DNA from: Thermodesulfatator atlanticus DSM 21156 | GTDB taxonomy: Bacteria; Desulfobacterota; Thermodesulfobacteria; Thermodesulfobacteriales; Thermodesulfatatoraceae | NCBI RefSeq assembly: GCF_000421585.1 | Contig: NZ_ATXH01000011.1 | Span: 1 to 64,000, forward strand | Direction: 5' to 3' | DNA: 64,000 nt | Shown: piece by piece, positions 43,282 to 50,604 of the stretch | How positions within the stretch are numbered: the first letter of the stretch is position 1 | Layout of the letters: each line of letters opens with the position of its first letter | Made by a program: the position numbers and the translations under genes | The notes under the pieces: model-generated | The model's database searches: none | Seen by the model: only the letters and a program-made list of their open reading frames with translations | Told to the model about the DNA's origin: nothing

Positions 43282-44435
43282 GCTTTGAGTTTTTAGAAAG
43301 CGAATACCAGGCCAAGATCAAAGTCATTGGGGTAGGTGGTGCCGGCGGAAACGCCGTGAATAATATGATCAGCAAAGGTCTTAGGGGGGTAGAATTCATT
43401 GTTGCCAATACCGACTACCGGGTGCTTGATCTGTCCCCGGCACCTGTAAAGATCCAGCTCGGAAAAGAGCTAACCAAAGGTCTTGGGGCTGGCGGAAATC
43501 CAGAAGTCGGGAAAGAAGCTGCTATTGAGGCTGAAGACGAAATCCGCGAGGCCCTGGCTGGTGCTGACATGGTTTTTGTTACCGCCGGGCTTGGCGGTGG
43601 CACAGGCACAGGGGCAGCTCCAATTGTGGCCCGCATTAGCAAAGAGCTTGGAGCTTTGACAGTTGCGGTGGTAACTAAGCCTTTTTCCTTTGAGGGTAAG
43701 CCCAGGGCCAAGATCGCTCAAAAAGGCTTTGAGGAATTGCGCCGCGAGGTAGATACCATTATCACCATCCCCAATGACCGTTTGCGTGCGCTCGCCTCTC
43801 CCAAAGCAAAACTTCTTGATATGTTTCGTCAGGCAGACGACGTGCTTTACTATGCGGTGCGTGGTATCTCTGACCTTATTCTCTTCCCTGGTTACGTAAA
43901 CCTTGACTTTGCAGATGTGCGCGCGGTGATGAGTGAAATGGGTATGGCACTAATGGGCACCGGGGTAGCCAGCGGGGAAAACCGGGCTGAAGAGGCTGCG
44001 CAGCTTGCTATTTCAAGCCCCTTGCTTGATGATGTCTCCATTGCAGGAGCCCGTGGAGTGCTTCTAAATATCACGGCTTCGCCGGAAACCCTCACCATGG
44101 AAGAAACCGAGTTCATTTCCGAGCTCGTTTCTAAAGAGGCCCATGAAGAAGCCAAGATCTTCTGGGGAGTTGTTTTTGATGATGAAGCTGGAGAGGAGCT
44201 TAGGGTTACCGTGGTGGCTACGGGCATAGGGGCTGAGGAGTCGCTCGAAGAGCCCATGGCAGAGGTGGCCAATCTGGATGTGCGTCCAGCTCCTGAGATA
44301 AGGCCAGAAAAGCCTGTTGAAACCCCCAAAATTACCACTTTAACCGGACGGCGCCGTAAAAAACATATCCTTGATAAACTTCCTTCAGAGGAAGAACTCG
44401 AGGTGCCGGCCTTTTTACGACGCAAGGCAGATTAG
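43278..44435 (+). CDS. ftsZ: Cell division protein FtsZ
   Basis: 385 residues. 'VGVGGAGGNAVNNMI' begins the GTPase; the tubulin signature GGGTGTG is at 106-112; the T7 loop reads 'NLDFADVRAVM' with its catalytic Asp. A short linker (about 320-368) is followed by the conserved C-terminal peptide 'EVPAFLRRKAD', the FtsA-binding tail. It forms the division ring. It ends the dcw operon; a palindromic element 14 bases on may terminate transcription. Confidence 0.98.
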   Translation: MSFEFLESEYQAKIKVIGVGGAGGNAVNNMISKGLRGVEFIVANTDYRVLDLSPAPVKIQLGKELTKGLGAGGNPEVGKEAAIEAEDEIREALAGADMVFVTAGLGGGTGTGAAPIVARISKELGALTVAVVTKPFSFEGKPRAKIAQKGFEELRREVDTIITIPNDRLRALASPKAKLLDMFRQADDVLYYAVRGISDLILFPGYVNLDFADVRAVMSEMGMALMGTGVASGENRAEEAAQLAISSPLLDDVSIAGARGVLLNITASPETLTMEETEFISELVSKEAHEEAKIFWGVVFDDEAGEELRVTVVATGIGAEESLEEPMAEVANLDVRPAPEIRPEKPVETPKITTLTGRRRKKHILDKLPSEEELEVPAFLRRKAD

Positions 44436-44447
44436 TTGAGCCCATTC

Positions 44448-44495
44448 TGGGATCCGTTGCCGTTTTTTTCGGAACAAAAAAATGGCAACGGATCT
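44448..44495. repeat. Palindromic element, copy H (compensated core)
   Basis: 'GGATCCGTTGCCGTTTTTTT' pairs with 'AAAAAAATGGCAACGGATC' (to 44494). Where most copies have GTTCC/GGAAC, this has GTTGCC/GGCAAC, changed on both sides. It lies between the converging ftsZ and DUF3135 genes and could terminate both. Confidence 0.85.
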
Positions 44496-44517
44496 GTGCA
44501 GTATTTTGTAAAGATCT

Positions 44518-44910
44518 CTAGTTTTTCTTCCCTGGGAAAGGGATAATTTGGGCCTTTTTAGGTGTTTGAGAAGGAGCTTTTTTTAGATTTACGCTTCGGC
44601 CGTATTTTAGGTCTGCGGCAATACGTTCAAGCATCTTGATAGAGTCAAGAAAGCCGCCTTCACCATAGACCATTTCAAGGAGCATGTCGTAGATGCGGAT
44701 ACAAGCCCCTAGCGGGGTCTTGGCGCGCTTGCGTTCCATGTCAATACGCCACTGAAGTTTACGAAGTTTTTCCTGGCAAGACGGAGTGGCTTGGTTTATG
44801 GTTTGCTCGATAAGTTCCTGGCGCATTTTTTCAAAATCTTTCGGGGACTCTTGGGCAAGGGCGGCCATTTCATCAAACCATTCATCAAAATCCCTAGGGG
44901 AAGTGTCCAT
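44518..44910 (-). CDS. DUF3135-like protein
   Basis: 130 residues, soluble, helical. 'DFDEWFDEMAALAQESPKDF' followed by 'FEKMRQELIEQTINQA' and 'KLRKLQWRIDMERKRAKTPL' fit the DUF3135 pattern known mainly from gamma- and deltaproteobacteria; its function is unknown. The last 25 residues are basic and Pro-rich. It follows the YkgJ-like gene by 9 bases in the same direction, so they form an operon. The start ATG 44910 has an AGGAGAA a few bases upstream. Confidence 0.65.
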   Translation of the reverse strand: MDTSPRDFDEWFDEMAALAQESPKDFEKMRQELIEQTINQATPSCQEKLRKLQWRIDMERKRAKTPLGACIRIYDMLLEMVYGEGGFLDSIKMLERIAADLKYGRSVNLKKAPSQTPKKAQIIPFPGKKN

Positions 44911-44919
44911 GTTCTTCTC

Positions 44920-45735
44920 CTAAAATGGTTTCATTTTTTTGTCTTTAGGTAGTTCTTTTTTAATGGGGATTAGATTTTCGCCATAAAGAACGGTTTTTAA
45001 CCATTTAAAGCCAAATTGCAAAAGAGAAAGATCGTCTTCTTTGATGCGTTCTATAGTTTCTTTATCAACTTCGTAGATTTGGAGAAACTTGCTCTCAAAA
45101 ACAAAACGCCTGAATCTTTCTGGATTGGTGCTTACCATGAAAAATAATTCTAAGCTTTTTTGCGGCACATCAATAGGGCCAAGGGATTCCTTTTTCATGA
45201 TGATTTCAGCCCATTCAAGCACAGGCTCTTCGAATTCGGGGATGCCTTGGGACTTACGGTATTCTTCAACGGTTATTTCTTCTCCTGAATCAAGTCCCTG
45301 GCAAAAACCTTCTTTTACCAGATAGTAAAAGTCTTCGTTTCGGCCTTCGTCTTTGTTGCGAAAAATGCCAAGCCCTAAAGGATAGTAGCGGCAGGCAAGT
45401 GGTCTATCTTCATAAACTTGGCAACCTTCTTCTGAGACAAACGGGCATGTTTTGTGCTCATCGTCTCGCATTTTGAGTCTTGCTACTGGGAGCTTGGATT
45501 TGGGTAAAATAAATGGCTCAGTATAGGCCAAGAGAAACTGATCAGTAGTGAGTTTGAGCCTGTTACGCAGGCGTATAATGTCATAAGGGGTAAGTGGGAG
45601 ATAAAGTTCAGAGCAACATAACTTGAAGCAAGGAACACCCGGGCCACAGGTAAATTTGAATTTAGACTGTGGCTCAAGCTTTATCGGAACGATGATACGG
45701 TCTGTGCCGCGCAACTCGGTTATGGCCTCACCCAT
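44920..45735 (-). CDS. YkgJ-family zinc/iron-chelating (cysteine cluster) protein
   Basis: 271 residues. The family's Cys pattern is clear: 'FTCGPGVPCFKLCCSELYLP' near 30-50, then 'CPFVSEEGCQVYEDRPLACR' near 115-135, followed by 'YYPLG'. These cysteines bind a metal cluster. The family is broad and its roles, including suspected metal-dependent modification, are poorly defined. The C-terminal 100 residues have no motif that I recognise. CAGGAGG lies before the ATG. Confidence 0.8.
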   Translation of the reverse strand: MGEAITELRGTDRIIVPIKLEPQSKFKFTCGPGVPCFKLCCSELYLPLTPYDIIRLRNRLKLTTDQFLLAYTEPFILPKSKLPVARLKMRDDEHKTCPFVSEEGCQVYEDRPLACRYYPLGLGIFRNKDEGRNEDFYYLVKEGFCQGLDSGEEITVEEYRKSQGIPEFEEPVLEWAEIIMKKESLGPIDVPQKSLELFFMVSTNPERFRRFVFESKFLQIYEVDKETIERIKEDDLSLLQFGFKWLKTVLYGENLIPIKKELPKDKKMKPF

Positions 45736-45806
45736 TAAAGCCTCCTGAAAGGTTTATTTTTATGTTAGCCCAATCCCCCTTTTTAGGCAAACAAAACTCT
45801 TTAACA

Positions 45807-45880
45807 GGATCTTTCAAAACACTAGCAACCGTTTTTTTCGGAACGAAAAATGTTAATGGAAGCATGTTTTAAAATCTCTC
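45807..45880. repeat. Palindromic element, copy I (degenerate)
   Basis: 'AGCAACCGTTTTTTTCGGAA' with 'CGAAAAATGTTAATGGAAGC' keeps the general form. The outer parts 'GGATCTTTCAAAACACTAGC' and 'TGTTTTAAAATCTCTC' resemble the flanks of copies G and H. It lies in the divergent gap between the YkgJ-like and cytochrome genes. It is followed at 45892-45925 by 'CAGATCACAGATCACTGAT' and 'CATAGCCCATAGTC', low-complexity repeats like those at 7846. Confidence 0.6.
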
Positions 45881-45984
45881 AAACTTACCGTTCACAGATC
45901 ACAGATCACTGATAAGCCCTTGCCCATAGCCCATAGTCAAAGTTTAAATATTTCGGAAGTTTTAATGTTTATTTTAAAAAAATC

Positions 45985-46013
45985 TTGCCAAAAATAGCTT
46001 TTTATCCTAAAAA
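45985..46013 (+). promoter_or_regulatory. Candidate promoter of the octaheme cytochrome gene
   Basis: -35 TTGCCA (45985-45990, five of six consensus bases), 17-base spacing, -10 TAAAAA (46008-46013, four of six). It lies in an A+T-rich stretch 60 bases before the gene. Confidence 0.35.
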
Positions 46014-46022
46014 ATTGGTAAT

Positions 46023-46045
46023 AATTGCCTTTATTAGGCAAAATT
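46023..46045. promoter_or_regulatory. Inverted repeat, possible operator of the cytochrome gene
   Basis: AATTGCC-(N7)-GGCAAAATT: TTGCC (46025-46029) and GGCAA (46037-46041) form a symmetrical site just downstream of the candidate promoter, in the 5' untranslated region. A regulator binding there could repress; alternatively it is a small RNA hairpin. Confidence 0.35.
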
Positions 46046-46072
46046 AAAAAAAACATTTAAAGGAGGAGCTTT

Positions 46073-47365
46073 ATGGGTAAATGGCGATGGTCGGTCTGGT
46101 TTTTAGGGGTTTTATTTTTAATCTCGATAAGTTTCCCGGTTTCAGCGGCTACCAAAGGAAAAGACACCTGCATTTCCTGTCATGAAAAGATTAGCCCGGG
46201 TCAGGTTAAGGATTGGCGCGTTAGCAAACATGCAGCGGAAGATATTGGGTGTGCTGATTGCCACGGCAGTGATCATCAGAGCAAAGATGACGTAGCTAAG
46301 GCCAAGTTACCAGACGAAAGAGTGTGTGCAGAGTGTCATCAGGAGCAGTTTGATCAATTTGTACGCGGAAAACACAATCTTGGCTGGCACGCATTGAATG
46401 CTCTTCCTGTTACGCATCTTGAGCCAGATGAATTAATGGAAGGAGGCAAGGGTTGTGGTGGTTGTCACAACATGGGAGTTAAATCCGAAAAGGAAAAGGC
46501 CGAACTTAGGGCCAAAGGTTATCGCTATCAAAACAATTCTTGTGATGAGTGTCACACACGCCATGCCTTCTCGAAAAAAGAAGCCTTAGATCCACACGCT
46601 TGCCAGCAGTGTCACATGGGTTATGACCATCCCCAATGGGAAATGTGGTCAAGCTCTAAACATGGAACCCGCTATTTTGCCAAACTTGCTGGGAACCTTC
46701 CTAAAGGCGCTGCGGCTCCCAAATGTCAGGACTGTCACATGCCGAACGGGGACCACGAGAACCGTACCGCCTGGGGATTCCTTGGCGTAAGGCTTCCTCT
46801 CCCTGAGGACAAAGATTGGGCAGCTGCTCAGGTGACCATTTTAAAGGCCCTTGGAGTTCTTGATCCTATGACTGGGAAGCCTACCGCTCGTCTTGAAGTG
46901 GTTAAGAAACTTGACCTTGCCCGCCTTACCAAAGAAGACTTTGATCGCGAAAGAAACAAGATGAAAAAAGTTTGTTATGGGTGCCACTCTAAAGATTACG
47001 TAGATTTTCAGTTTAAACAGGCAGACCAGTATTACAAACAGATTGACATGCTATTGGCTGAGGCCATCAACATCGTGGCTGATCTCTATAAAGACGGTAT
47101 TTTGAAAAAGCGTGGCAACCAGGCTTATCCCTATCCTGATTTCCTTTACTTCATGAGGACTGACTATGGTGCAGGATTTGATAAGCTCGAGTATATCGAG
47201 CAGGTTCTTTTTGAAATGTATATGAAACATCGGATGCGGGCTTACCAGTCCTTCTTCCACATCAACCCCGATTATGCTTACTGGTACGGTTGGGCTATGA
47301 TGGTAAAAGACTTAGGAGAGATAAAAGAACTTGCTAAACAGATGCGTGCTACCCATGGTAAGTAA
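46073..47365 (+). CDS. Octaheme c-type cytochrome, hydroxylamine oxidoreductase (HAO) family
   Basis: 430 residues with a Sec signal (about 1-25) and eight CXXCH sites at C33, C60, C85, C128, C157, C177, C218 and C301. The spacing and the ending 'FFHINPDYAYWYGWAMM' are those of the HAO/octaheme family. Many anaerobes have such proteins acting in reverse, on hydroxylamine, nitrite or NO, and they have been proposed in ammonifying thermophiles lacking NrfA. Direction and substrate cannot be read here: the cross-linking tyrosine of the P460 haem needs an alignment. No partner quinol oxidase gene is adjacent. AAAGGAGGAGC precedes the ATG, and a strong terminator follows. Confidence 0.9.
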   Translation: MGKWRWSVWFLGVLFLISISFPVSAATKGKDTCISCHEKISPGQVKDWRVSKHAAEDIGCADCHGSDHQSKDDVAKAKLPDERVCAECHQEQFDQFVRGKHNLGWHALNALPVTHLEPDELMEGGKGCGGCHNMGVKSEKEKAELRAKGYRYQNNSCDECHTRHAFSKKEALDPHACQQCHMGYDHPQWEMWSSSKHGTRYFAKLAGNLPKGAAAPKCQDCHMPNGDHENRTAWGFLGVRLPLPEDKDWAAAQVTILKALGVLDPMTGKPTARLEVVKKLDLARLTKEDFDRERNKMKKVCYGCHSKDYVDFQFKQADQYYKQIDMLLAEAINIVADLYKDGILKKRGNQAYPYPDFLYFMRTDYGAGFDKLEYIEQVLFEMYMKHRMRAYQSFFHINPDYAYWYGWAMMVKDLGEIKELAKQMRATHGK

Positions 47366-47380
47366 ATGAAACTGTTAGAA

Positions 47381-47415
47381 AGGGACGGCTTTAAGGCCGT
47401 CCCTCTCCTGTTTTT
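47381..47415. terminator. Bidirectional intrinsic terminator
   Basis: AGGGACGGC (47381-47389), loop TTTAAG, GCCGTCCCT (47396-47404), a perfect 9-bp stem; on the plus strand it is followed by CTCCTGTTTTT. It lies between the cytochrome and the converging sensor gene. Confidence 0.88.
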
Positions 47416-48433
47416 AAGCCCTTTTCTTTTTAAAGCGTTCTATCAGAATCTTGGTGCTAATCCGTAAACGTTCAAGGGCAATGGCTACCTGAGAAAGTTC
47501 ATCTTTAACTTCGCTTTCATCAAGCCCTTTTACACCCAGATCTATATCAAGTTTGCCAATGCTTATTTGTCTGGCAGCATCGCGAAGTTTCTTAATACGA
47601 TTTATCATCCAGTAAACCACAACAAAACTGCCAAGGGTAACAAAAATGACTTCAAGAAAGATGACCAGAAGGAAAAAGTTCCCAGGAGTTGGTTTCAAAA
47701 AGTGTGCTGCAACAGCTTTGACATCAGGAAAGATAGTGACACTTATAACACCCCTTACGTCTCCTTCTTTGTAATTCATCCCGATTTGGGCTCTTTTTCC
47801 GTATTTAGCTATGATAGCTTCCCGAAGCTTTGGATTTTGTTTGTCGGGAGTGCCGTGACATTTAAGGCACCCTTTCCTTACTCTGATTACTTTTACAAAA
47901 CGGTAACGATAACTTTGAAAATCAAAAATGCCTTTTCGGTACAGTTGGCCGAGTTCTTCTTGTTTTGATTGCTTAAGTTTTATTATGGCCTCTTTTTCAA
48001 AATTGTCTGGTTTCCCCTCGGGACTAATGGGTCGATCTGAGACAACACGGAAAGACCAGCCATATTTACCAAAAAAACGTTCTGAGATTTTGGATAATTC
48101 TCGAGTAGCCAGGGCTGGGTTATGCAAATAAAAATTGTTGTTTTGTTCATTAGCGATTAGTGAATCCTTGGTGCTATAAAGCGTAGTCTCAGGAGAATTG
48201 GCCCGTAACAAATAACCAAATTTGGGATCGTATTTATCCTTGGTCCATATACCTCCGTAAGATGCTGTCCACTGTCTGAAAATAATAACCTGTTCTGCTA
48301 CCTTTTTTGCTTGTTGGTATAATGTGTGGGTATAAAGTTGATATATCGTTACTATGGTGCATCCTATTAATCCAACTCCAAGTATGATCCAGAAGATAAT
48401 ATATTTGGTTAAAATTGAAAATTTGTTATGCAT
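47414..48433 (-). CDS. Membrane sensor with Tll0287-like (DUF3365) haem domain and HAMP
   Basis: 339 residues. Two membrane helices (about 10-32 and 255-280) enclose a periplasmic domain with 'FVKVIRVRKGCLKCHGTPD', a single CXXCH haem site in the setting of Tll0287/DUF3365 domains, preceded by 'GWSFRVVSDRPISPEGKPD'. A HAMP domain follows ('RIKKLRDAARQISIGKLDID'), but then only a short coiled coil and no kinase, cyclase or methyl-accepting part. It may sense redox state, NO or O2 and signal through a partner. It runs towards the octaheme cytochrome and lies 10 bases after the unrecognised gene 48444-49298 in the same operon. Confidence 0.8.
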   Translation of the reverse strand: MHNKFSILTKYIIFWIILGVGLIGCTIVTIYQLYTHTLYQQAKKVAEQVIIFRQWTASYGGIWTKDKYDPKFGYLLRANSPETTLYSTKDSLIANEQNNNFYLHNPALATRELSKISERFFGKYGWSFRVVSDRPISPEGKPDNFEKEAIIKLKQSKQEELGQLYRKGIFDFQSYRYRFVKVIRVRKGCLKCHGTPDKQNPKLREAIIAKYGKRAQIGMNYKEGDVRGVISVTIFPDVKAVAAHFLKPTPGNFFLLVIFLEVIFVTLGSFVVVYWMINRIKKLRDAARQISIGKLDIDLGVKGLDESEVKDELSQVAIALERLRISTKILIERFKKKRA

Positions 48434-48443
48434 AAAACCTCCG

Positions 48444-49298
48444 TTAAGTGCTTATTATTTCGTTAAATTTTCTTAAAAGAGCCTCTTGGCATGAAAGCTC
48501 TTTGTAGCTACATCCTTCTGGAATCTTTTCTAGTAAATTTTTGATGAATTCAGACGATAATTTTTCTGGTAGTTCATAATTATCGCAGTGTAAATCTTCG
48601 AGCGTTTCTAGTATAAGCAATTCAGCTACAGGCCCAACTAATTTTGCTAAGTATATTTCAAATTCTTTGAATTTTTCCTTTTTGATAATGCGTTCTTTGT
48701 CAGCAGCTTTTTTTATCTTATTGTCTATTTTTACTTCTATTAAATTTGCTTTAAATAGTTTGTTTAATGATCTTAAAATTTCTTTGAGAGGTATATTAGC
48801 GAACAATAATTCTTTTATTGGTTTTTGTTTGATAATTTCTCCATATAGCCAGAGATCTAAACTCGAAAAATTTTCTTCTTTTATATCGCCTTTTGGCTCT
48901 AGCTTTATGGGATTTTCAATTAGTTTTTTTATTATTCCTTGGATTTCATCTTTTTCTGTTGAAAATTCTAATAAAAAACTTGAAATAGGTGTGCTATTTT
49001 GTTCCTTTTTTATTAAAGTTTCTTGGAATTTAAAAGTAAAAGTTTTCCAAAAAATATTAATAAAGTGCAAATAGCTTTTCCAGGTGTCTTTATAGTCTTC
49101 TTTCACTTTGAGTTTTTCTAGTTGTTTTATGTTTGCTGATATTTTTTCTAGGTTTCCTTTTTTAATATAAAATGTTAGAATGCTTTTTCCTGAAAAGTTA
49201 TTTTCTATGGTTAGGATTCCTTCTTTTTGTTGGTTCTCCAGTATTTGTAATATGTCAAAAAGTTCTTCTAGGTTTTTTGCTTTGCCTGTAAAGGGCAT
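48444..49298 (-). CDS. Unrecognised protein with possible DUF4388-like N-terminus
   Basis: 284 residues, soluble, Lys/Glu/Ile/Leu-rich. The first 60 residues ('LEELFDILQILENQQKEGIL' then 'ILTFYIKKGNLEKI') resemble the DUF4388/PATAN-like pattern of bacterial signalling proteins, 'G.l.i.......l.f..G.i'. The end ('YLAKLVGPVAELLILETLED' and 'SSEFIKNLLEKIPEG') looks like a separate small helical domain that often closes such proteins. No catalytic motif. Its start shares a base with the stop of the upstream gene (TAATG). The coding strand is strongly A-rich. Function unknown; a signalling link with the downstream haem sensor is inferred from the operon. Confidence 0.6.
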   Translation of the reverse strand: MPFTGKAKNLEELFDILQILENQQKEGILTIENNFSGKSILTFYIKKGNLEKISANIKQLEKLKVKEDYKDTWKSYLHFINIFWKTFTFKFQETLIKKEQNSTPISSFLLEFSTEKDEIQGIIKKLIENPIKLEPKGDIKEENFSSLDLWLYGEIIKQKPIKELLFANIPLKEILRSLNKLFKANLIEVKIDNKIKKAADKERIIKKEKFKEFEIYLAKLVGPVAELLILETLEDLHCDNYELPEKLSSEFIKNLLEKIPEGCSYKELSCQEALLRKFNEIIST

Positions 49299-49606
49299 TA
49301 TTCTATCCTTTCAAGCACTTTAAGAAGAATTTTTTTAGTTAATTTTTTGTTTATTATTTCTTTAGCCTTTTCATAAACTTCGTCTATTGTTTCTTTTACT
49401 GTTTCTACTAATTCTTCGTCATTTATCTTTTGTTTTTCAATCTCTTTTTTGATTATGGAGATAGGAAGCAATTTTTTGTCTTCTTTTTCTTTGTTTTCTA
49501 TGTTTGCTGGTTTTGTTCGTTTTTCTTCTAGTATATTGTCCATATCTCCAAAGATTTCTTCGATTATATTTGTTGTTCTATTTTCTTTGTTTTTCGCTTC
49601 AATCAT
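49298..49606 (-). CDS. Small unrecognised charged protein
   Basis: 102 residues, highly charged and predicted mostly helical, with no hydrophobic segment: 'IIEEIFGDMDNILEEKRTKP' near the N-terminus, a Lys/Glu-rich middle, and 'ETIDEVYEKAKEIINKKLTK' near the end. It resembles a coiled-coil adaptor more than an enzyme. GGAGGGA lies just before its ATG, and tight coupling to both neighbours supports that it is expressed. No family is recognised. Confidence 0.5.
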   Translation of the reverse strand: MIEAKNKENRTTNIIEEIFGDMDNILEEKRTKPANIENKEKEDKKLLPISIIKKEIEKQKINDEELVETVKETIDEVYEKAKEIINKKLTKKILLKVLERIE

Positions 49607-49617
49607 TTTTTCCCTCC

Positions 49618-50460
49618 TTATTTTAATTTTTTGATTAAATTTCTTGTCTCTGGATCAGTAGTGTCGAACTTGTTAATAATAAAGGCTTTAAGAGCTTTTT
49701 TAAAAGCTGGTAAAAATTTTTCTATTTCGTTTACATCATAAATTTTTAATTTGCCATTGGTTATTTCGTATCCGCCAATAAAGGGATCAATAATAGGGTA
49801 TTTGTCAGCTAAAGTTTGGTGTATGAAAAATAATAAGTCTTCTTGAAAATCTTTTTTGAATTTGTTTTGGTATATTGTTTCTATTTCATTTAATGCTTCT
49901 TCTATTTTTTTTATTTCAATTTTGTAGTTAGTTGTGTCATTTCCATAATAAAATCTCGCTTTCACTTTTTCGTTTTTTATGAAAAGTTCTTTGTCTGCTA
50001 GATTCCAAATTATTTTTCCGTCCCATATATATATTGCCTGTTTTTTTCTTTCCCTTTCTATTTCAACTACCGCTTTTTCTTTTTTATTTTTAAGTTCGAC
50101 TATTTTCTGCCCTACCGTAATGCTTTCCATTATTATATTGTCTGTTAATTTCTTTAATAAGATGTTTTTTAGAATATAAACTTCGTCTGGATACGTTTCA
50201 TAAGCTGACATTACTCCTTGCTTTTCCCATATTTTTTTGAGCTCGTTTATGTTTGTCTTTGTTCGTTTATAATTTTCTTCTTTTATGATGTCTGTTGCAC
50301 TACCTTCTTCAAAAAAGATTATTGTTTCTTGGTGTTCTTCAAAAATGGCGTGAATAAAACCTGTGAACGAATCCTTTTGAAAAGAATTAATAAGCACTTC
50401 CGGAGTGGTTATATACGTAGAAAGATTTTTAAATTTTTCTTTGAAGGCTGGAAGTATCAT
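49618..50460 (-). CDS. Unrecognised protein, possible second DUF4388-like member
   Basis: 280 residues, soluble. 'VLINSFQKDSFTGFIHAIFE' with 'ETIIFFEEGSATDII' near residues 22-60 recalls the 'G.l.......i.F..G.......' pattern of DUF4388-like domains. A long charged helix follows (120-140), then an aromatic-rich region ('IYIWDGKIIWNLADKELF') and a helical C-terminus. First gene of the A-rich four-gene operon 47414-50460, 11 bases before the small charged protein. No function can be given. Confidence 0.55.
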   Translation of the reverse strand: MILPAFKEKFKNLSTYITTPEVLINSFQKDSFTGFIHAIFEEHQETIIFFEEGSATDIIKEENYKRTKTNINELKKIWEKQGVMSAYETYPDEVYILKNILLKKLTDNIIMESITVGQKIVELKNKKEKAVVEIERERKKQAIYIWDGKIIWNLADKELFIKNEKVKARFYYGNDTTNYKIEIKKIEEALNEIETIYQNKFKKDFQEDLLFFIHQTLADKYPIIDPFIGGYEITNGKLKIYDVNEIEKFLPAFKKALKAFIINKFDTTDPETRNLIKKLK

Positions 50461-50604
50461 TTACATCTCCCCGCTACTTTTTATTTATTTTCGGATTGAA
50501 ATTTATTTGACTAAAAAATAGAAATTTTTTCTCTGATTTTTTCTCGTTTACAAAAGGCAGGCTTTGGCATATTTTCTTGGAAAACCTTTTAAGCGAGGAG
50601 GCCC

